Of a DNA stretch of 64,000 nucleotides, positions 57,504 through 64,000 are shown piece after piece; position 1 is the stretch's first letter, and every line of letters begins with the position of its first letter. The position numbers were made by a program, and so were the translations under genes. The notes beneath the pieces are model-generated. The model had not been told where the DNA came from. It did not search any database and saw only the letters and a program-made list of their open reading frames with translations. Source of the stretch: Toxotes chatareus (taxonomy: Eukaryota; Chordata; Actinopteri; Toxotidae); the NCBI GenBank assembly GCA_016801885.1, contig CM028889.1:23814001-23878000 (forward strand), given 5' to 3'.

Positions 57504-59375
57504 CGATATTAATTGGGTCATCTTTCAACCATTTCATGCCCTCTAAACCTAGACTGAATGGATGTGGGTTTGTAGGCTACAGTTTTTTAATGTCATGGAC
57601 GTACAGTCATTTTTTTTTTTTGGGCAATGTTTCTAAATTGTTGGTTGCAAATTGGTATTTCTGTCTTTATGATTTTGAACATCCCCATACTTTGTTCTTT
57701 ATGCTCTTTATTCATTTATGAGGTTTAGTAATTTCTGTCTCTCTCTGTTTACTCTTATCAGAATTTTTGCAGACACATGCAGAATATCAAACATGCCTCT
57801 CACATTTGTCCCTGGGTGATAGTGTGTGTATTTGTGTGTGTCCGTGTTTGTGCGCCAGGCTGAATTTTGGCTTAGAATTAAAGGGTCATTCCCTACCGTA
57901 TTCTCTGAATCGCTCTGGTGCAGGATCACTACCAGCAGAATCTGCCCCCCACCCCCCCCCCCTCCCATCTCCATCCTTCCTTCCCTTGTTCTTCTGTCTG
58001 CTCCAGCTCATTAACCCCCCAGTTTTCCCATCTACCATCTCTTCCCCTCTCCACAAACTGGTATCAGCATGCATCTGTCATCAAGAATTCTTCTTCCCTT
58101 CCCCCTGTTCTCTACTGGATTGGTTCAGTACAAGTCAGCCTCAGCAGGGAACTGACTCCCCACAAATAAGGCCAATCATTCTGACATGAAAGGGTACAGC
58201 CTCTGAAGAACAAAGAGTGGTGTGTGTGTGTGTGTGCGGGGCAATATGAATGTGTAAATACTGTATGGGTTTATGTGTATATGCTTGTGGTGTCTGCTTG
58301 TGTGTGCTTCATTGGCTTGTTTCAGAGGAATTTGGGCAGCGTGTGTTCACTGTGTGTTCACTGTGCCTGACGTTTTGCAGACGTGTGGAAATCTGTGAAG
58401 ATCTTTAGCTCTGCATCCTCATCGTCTTTTGGCCCAGCACTTCAGGAATGTTGTGTGTGTTTTGTGTGAGAGACGGGGAGAAAGACCCAGAGACAGGAAG
58501 ATGAAACAGAGCTTTGTCAGTGTGAGTTAGAAAGACTTGCAAGAGGAACTCTGCCTCTTTTGTCTCTGTCTCTATCTGTCTCCTACTCTCTGGGGCCCCG
58601 TCTATCTCTTCCTCCTCCCCTCTCTCCGTTTGTTGCTCAGATGGCATCGCCTCTAGGGTCAAGATTGGGCGGGATGTTTCCAGACAGATTATCCAGACAG
58701 TGTGAGGACCCTGTTCAAACAGAGGGTCATCCAGACTGTCTCATTCTATCCATGGGCAAAACACAAACAGAACAACCATGACTCACTTTGTCTCGCAGTA
58801 GGAAATCCTCTTGGTAATAACTGAACTCAGGCCTTCATCCTGCACCTGAATGCACAGGAAACTGCAAAAATACCACCGGGTCGTGGGTAGCTCATAGGAA
58901 GTTCACCCCCACAGACACATACATATATACACACACACACACACACACATGCACGTACACCACACGTTGTGCAGGATATCGCACAAGTGTTTCCTCAGCA
59001 ATATATTATCTGATTAGTGTGAATTAATGAGACCCAGTGGAACGGTAAAACTCCTCTTTTGCATCCTTCCCTCTGGTTGTCTCACCATCCCTTCATTCCT
59101 CACATCTTCCTTTCACACTCACTTCACCCTACAGCTCCCTGCACCCCCTTTTCTCTGTGTGTTCCTCCCCCGCCTCCCTCCTCCTCCTCCCTCCTTCGCC
59201 AGTCGTTATCTATCTGCTCTTGTTTATCGCGTTCGTTTAAGTTGGAAGAGAAACTCATGGTGAAAAAGGCTTTATTGTCTATATTTGAGATCTTTTCTTC
59301 TTTGACCATTTTGCATCCTTAACAACAAGAAGCTAAAAAAAACTGATGGCACCAGTTTGGCACACACATATACTG

Positions 59376-59380
<5 letters not shown>

Positions 59381-59412
<32 letters not shown>
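59381..59412 (+). repeat. (CA)16 microsatellite
   Basis: Perfect 32-bp repeat. Confidence 0.95.
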
Positions 59413-59414
<2 letters not shown>

Positions 59415-59884
59415 ACGCAAGACACTTCCTCAAACATTTCCAGCTGACACTTCACACAGAGTAGCATTTTTTGATTTGCCAGGAAGTTACATTTAATCTC
59501 TGCACATACAGTATAATGTGTGATTAAATCCTGCTTGATGTGTGTGTGAAAGCGAGGAGAAGCCGGTAGCTTTAACCAGCTGCCTGTCTCAATATTTGAG
59601 ATGCCATGAAAATAGGAAGCAGGAGATTCCCTCATCCCACTGTCTGCTTTTCTTATTAAATACACACTGCTTGTAGGACTCTCCTCCCATAGACAGCGTG
59701 GTGTGATGTGTGTGTGTGTGTGTGTGTAGACTTTGCAAGTCTCCTGTGATACAGGAGATGTTTATTCCATGATGCAAAATATATTTCATTATGAGTGACA
59801 CCATGAAAGAATGTGTGTGTGTGTGTGTGTGTGTGCTGGTGCTGGTGCGCGCTCATGTTTGTATAGCCTAGGGGCTGCTTCTTG

Positions 59885-60440
59885 TGATGTTTAAGCAGAG
59901 TTTCATGTCTCCCCTCATTAAATCAAAAGGAACAGTGCTATTTGAAGAATCGCTGGTAGTGAGTAAGAGCATGTGCCATGTGAGTGCCTTTCTGCGGAGG
60001 TGGAGGGCTGTCATTGGCTCACTTTTGATCACAAATCACCGGGCGAAGTGCCTGGTCAAATGTGAAATGACAATGACGGGGTATCAAAGAGCACTGGCTA
60101 GTTTCATCCACTTAGGTGCGGCTCGTTTTGGACAAAAGGGTCGGGTGAAGTGAAATATAAATTGGCAGGTGTGATGATCAATCATTATCCTCTCAGCCGG
60201 TCACATTACACAGCTGGTAGATGGCTGCTGAGCTCTAAACGTAACCTGCAGGAGCTATCGTGGCTAGCGGGCTAACAACAGCCGTCCAGTTGTAAATTAT
60301 ACAGCGTTTAATGGGACGTTTTACTGTCATTAACCTCTGTCACTGTCCTTGGACTCACAGCAGCCAAACAACATCCTTCCTTGTCTGCCCCTTGTATTAT
60401 TTGGCCTGTAATTATAAAACAGTAACGTAAACAAACGTTG
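59885..60440. promoter_or_regulatory. Possible conserved non-coding element with TCF/LEF-type motifs
   Basis: Over 500 bp without microsatellites, of mixed composition. Three TCF/LEF-like motifs lie within 170 bp: AATCAAAAGG (59921), ACTTTTGATC (60021) and TATCAAAGAG (60082). A CTGTCATTGGCTCAC CCAAT-type site (60008) and TGTGATGATCAATCATTATC (about 60169) are also present. The longest ORF (59884-60153, 89 codons) is not recognisable as protein. Of all the unique stretches this looks most like a long enhancer. Confidence 0.28.
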
Positions 60441-61286
60441 TTTCCCGAGCGAGAAGTCAGTGCCACCCCCTCTTTCAAACCTGCTGGACATTTAAGAGCC
60501 GGTTTGAAACGAAGGGGCTGGGTCACTTTGCACTGAGAAGTCAATGTGTCTCGCCCTGCTCCTCACAGACATGAGTATGAAGCAAATTTTGGACTGACTG
60601 CACCATTAAGCAGTGCATCAGAGCACTCCCTCACTGATGGACTCCGCCATTCTTTGTCCATTCTCTCCGCTTCCTGAATCCCGCCTCCAGCTCTTGCCCC
60701 ACTCAGCTTGAGCTCTTCGTCTGGCAGTCGTACTTAGGGGGTGGGTTGGGGCTGGTACCTGTTCCTGTAACCTTCATCTGCATCTGTGCCATAACCTGTG
60801 CCCTCCTTCCTGCTCACATAAGCCCTTTGTCTCCATTTGTTGCCACTTAAAGTCACTGAACTGCTCCTGCTTGTCTGGTTTCCTGCATTTGGGTCTGCTA
60901 TCCTTCTGCTGACACCCACACAGCGGCTGAACTTAAAGCTCTGTTCAACACTCACTGAGAAAATGTAAGACGTACTAGAGTCTTTTTAAAAGCAGAGCGC
61001 CTGTTATCCGGTTCTTTAATAGCTGTTAAAGATGCTGTAGAAACGTTTCTTCTAATTTGATGATTGCTCTCGCTTCTCCTCAAGCAAAACACAGGTGTGT
61101 ATGTGTGTGTACTGCGTTGTCTCTTCCACATCATAATTGGGCTGATAAGGTGAGAACCACATCATCACATCTGTCATAGTCTGCCTATCACCAAATTTTA
61201 TTTGTGGTGTGTGAAGGCACCAGTCTTGGGACTGTTCACTAAAAGTGGTGCACATCTGTGCTCAGTGAAGTGCGTGTGCGTGTGTG

Positions 61287-61288
<2 letters not shown>

Positions 61289-61330
<42 letters not shown>
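61289..61330 (+). repeat. (TG)21 microsatellite
   Basis: Perfect 42-bp repeat. Confidence 0.95.
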
Positions 61331-61332
<2 letters not shown>

Positions 61333-62501
61333 AGACCGTATACTCTGAGGTGAGTTAATTTGAACGTCAGCCAACAAACATTTAATCCTCCCTGATTCTC
61401 CACCTTCACAGTCACTCTGTGAAAGCAGCAAACTCTGTATCATTAGCAGAATACATTAGTCTCTCCTTGTCAGCTTGCCAGCTAAAACACCTATTAATAT
61501 TCACATCCCACTCTTAATGGAATCAGAGGAGGCAAAGCCAGCATTGTTTTGATGAAAAATTAACTGCCGTCCAGATACTGTCAGGTCACAGACAGATTCA
61601 GGCGCACACCTACGTATACATTATGAACAAGCGCACACACCTATAATTACACTCAAATAGATCTGTGTGTCTGTTTAGATAACCAAAGGTGTGTGGGTGA
61701 GAAATCCAAATAGAAAATAGGCTTATGTGTGGTGAAATTGAATTTTAATTGACAGCAAAGCTCAGGAGATTAATCTCATTTCTCCTCTGACTTTATTTAT
61801 TTGTCTCTTTTTAGTGGGAGATACAATATCTTTCTCTATGGATATCTTATTTAAGTCCCAAGATTCAGTTTCCCTCGGTGCCTTGAAAAGGCTCTGACTT
61901 CTCCGTTTGTTTTACATTAGCTGCTGTACAGATGAAAGTTATTTTGCACATGGATGTGTAGACCTGTGCATCTGAAATTGGCTCTGAGATGCTTTTCTCT
62001 TTAAGATGGAGTGATTCAGCAGGGTGCGACACGGAGACGTGGAGTCGGGTCAGGTTGTCCTTCTGCTCTGTAAAATGTGTTTTCCTGGATGCTGCGTAAA
62101 TGGATTTAAGCTTTGCTCGCCCTCCCACTCAGCAGATCTCCCAACCATACACCTTCCTCCCTGCATGATGCTCCAATATTCCTCTCTCTGCTGGGCTTCC
62201 ACCAGTCTGTGTGTGTCTGTGTGTGTGTGTTAGCTTGTATGCAGCATGTGTCTTTGTGCATATGTGTCTAGCGTGTTCAGTGTTGCTTCACGTGCTGTCC
62301 TGCACTACTGGCTCACATTTATATCCTGATTGTGTGTGATTTATCTAACCCTCAGCCTGGGTAAATGGCCATATGTATGTATATGTGCAGTTACTCACGT
62401 GTCCATGCATGTGTGTGTTGGTCATTCAGGGTGACCTCATAAACCCACCAACCTGTCCATGTGTGCCTTCTCACACTCTCCAGGCTCTTATGCTTTAGTG
62501 C

Positions 62502-62505
<4 letters not shown>

Positions 62506-62581
<76 letters not shown>
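62506..62581 (+). repeat. (TG)38 microsatellite
   Basis: Perfect 76-bp repeat, giving poly-Cys/Val and poly-His/Thr ORFs on the two strands. Confidence 0.97.
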
Positions 62582-62583
<2 letters not shown>

Positions 62584-64000
62584 GTAGCCGTGTTGTATGG
62601 CTTGTTGACGCAGACTGTCACGTGTTCCTTGCACACTCACTGTGCGTGAGACCTTGCTGTATGTAGTGATTTGTTGGGTGAGAGATTTGCTGGATACAAA
62701 TGTGTGTTCATTAATGTTGTTTACTGGAACGCTGTTGCACCAGAAGTATTGATCCGAGCCAGGCTCTCTGTGTGCGTGTGTGCGTGTTTGTAGCAGTGAG
62801 ACTATTGATCTCCACCACTCCCAATAGTGTTTATTCCTGCAGCAAGTCTGTCAAAAGCCAAGTGTAAGTAATCCCTCTTCCCCATTTCTCTGTCGCACCC
62901 CCTCCGCTGTTTGTCTCACTCAGTCAGATTCAAACATTCTTTTAAATTATTAGATTTTCGTTTTCTCTTTGCTTTTAGTCAAATTGTGTCAGCATTGTTT
63001 TGTTGTTGCTTTTATTGCGTTCATTTATTTTCTTTGATTTGCTTTGTTGCATCTCAGTAAAAAGTGAGTGTAGATATATATTTGGTTGGGTAACTGTCTG
63101 TGTTTGTATGTTGTGTAACCATCCAACCCCTCTGACTTTGCAGAAGATGAGAAATAATCAAATTAAACTGCGCCGACTAAATTCCACAGATACATGTCCT
63201 TTTCTTTTTTCTGTTTTGAGTAGAGTCCTATTCGCTGTGTGTAGTGGTTTGCGTTTGAAGCTACGAGGCTCAGTCTATCTCTCTAATTGCTTATGACTTC
63301 CAGCTTCTCAGACTGCTGTGTGACAGATGAAAGCACAAAGACATATACACGCACATACACACAATCTTTGACGCCGCCTAATAGCCACCCACAACCCAGC
63401 CAGTGCTTTGACAACACTTTAATTTGTTTTAATGTTTAATGGTTTGTGTCTTGCTTACATGATGCTGAGGTTTACACTGCTGTGTTAAAAAAAAAAAAAA
63501 AATCAGTGTGACACACATAATAATGCTCTGTGTTCTTTTGGTTGGCAGCGTTGAAATCGTGGCTACGTTCATGCAGCCAACCAACACTGCTGCCACTCAC
63601 ACACAGTTTGTGCATCGCTGCTGACAGTTTCAACTGTTTTCCTCCGATTTGAGAGAGAGAGAGAGAAAAGAGGGTAGTTCCATTTTTCTGATTCCTGAAT
63701 GTAGGTTTACCAGTGGCAAGAAATGTGGACCAGACATATTTGAAGGTACCAAGCAGAGCATTTGGACCTCCGGCTCCTGCACCAACATTTCACTCTCCGT
63801 GCACAAGGAGATGATACTTATCCACCGTTCATTGAACTCCTGGTAAGACAGCAAAGACGCCCAACGTCCAAAATAACAGAGCTTTGCTGGGATTAGTAAC
63901 TGTAATGTCCTCACTGACTTTCAAACTGTAATCCCTTACACTGTTTGTTACAGGAAAAGTAATCCTGTTACTGTCATGCCTTACTAAGTATTGCATCACT

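Larger units (their letters stand above)
52874..59880. other. Gene-free stretch
   Basis: No exon recognised. The 125-codon ORF at 53961-54338 and the 140-codon ORF at 57767-58189 lack homology and supporting splice sites. TG arrays at 53207, 56631 and 57447, (CTG)n at about 56819-56838 and CA at 59381 are present. Confidence 0.5.
60441..64000. other. Gene-free stretch to the window end
   Basis: No exon recognised. It contains TG arrays at 61289-61330 and 62506-62581 and an oligo-A run at about 63486. No dab1 coding exon is reached. Confidence 0.55.

Noticed and set aside
5036..64000. Search for DAB1 coding exons (PTB domain)
   Set aside because: None of the translated segments resembles the DAB1 N-terminus or PTB domain, so no dab1 coding exon is claimed.

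Overview
The window is vertebrate nuclear DNA, most probably from a teleost fish and likely a percomorph. The evidence is introns with GT..AG borders, very dense (CA)n/(TG)n microsatellites, relics of fish-type transposons (Tc1-like, hAT, short inverted-repeat elements, SINE/LINE tails) and one clearly recognisable vertebrate gene. There are no operons, CRISPR arrays or prokaryotic features. Nearly all ORFs in the window are chance or microsatellite-derived reading frames.

Layout. From 1 to about 5.0 kb lies the 3' part of oma1, the inner-membrane zinc metalloprotease of mitochondria. It is on the + strand, with its last four coding exons at 988-1116, 1357-1431, 2068-2217 and 4429-4761. All junctions are phase 0. 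The HExxH exon lies upstream of the window, so only the part after the catalytic helix is present. A candidate poly(A) signal is at 5015-5020.

The remaining 59 kb holds no coding exon that I can assign. In human, OMA1 is followed in the same orientation by DAB1, a giant gene with many non-coding 5' exons. By inference, this stretch is the oma1-dab1 interval or the 5' non-coding part of dab1. I saw no DAB1 PTB-domain exon. Two promoter-like GC-richer spots (10.14-10.49 kb and 37.56-38.11 kb), one acidic exon-like pair (31.34-31.82 kb) and several homeodomain/POU/TCF-motif-rich unique stretches are the best candidates for function.

Mobile-element debris: a hAT transposase C-terminus with a frameshift and an in-frame stop (14.05-14.41 kb), followed directly by a retroelement-like Cys/His tail (14.64-14.93 kb); a 582-bp element with 50-bp terminal inverted repeats (19.96-20.54 kb); a ~410-bp fold-back element (24.61-25.02 kb); a Tc1-like 5' end fused to a second copy of the Cys/His tail (28.34-28.84 kb); a truncated short inverted-repeat element (36.83-37.18 kb); and three SINE/LINE tail-like fragments. 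A degenerate ~32-bp tandem repeat lies at 10.57-10.92 kb.

The strongest functional observations concern oma1 splicing. The acceptor of the 150-nt exon is preceded by a (TG)n tract where a polypyrimidine tract would be expected, and the terminal exon acceptor uses a (CT)n microsatellite as its pyrimidine tract. I found no convincing wholly new biological system; the 31.3-31.8 kb exon-like pair is the nearest to an undescribed gene and is tentative.
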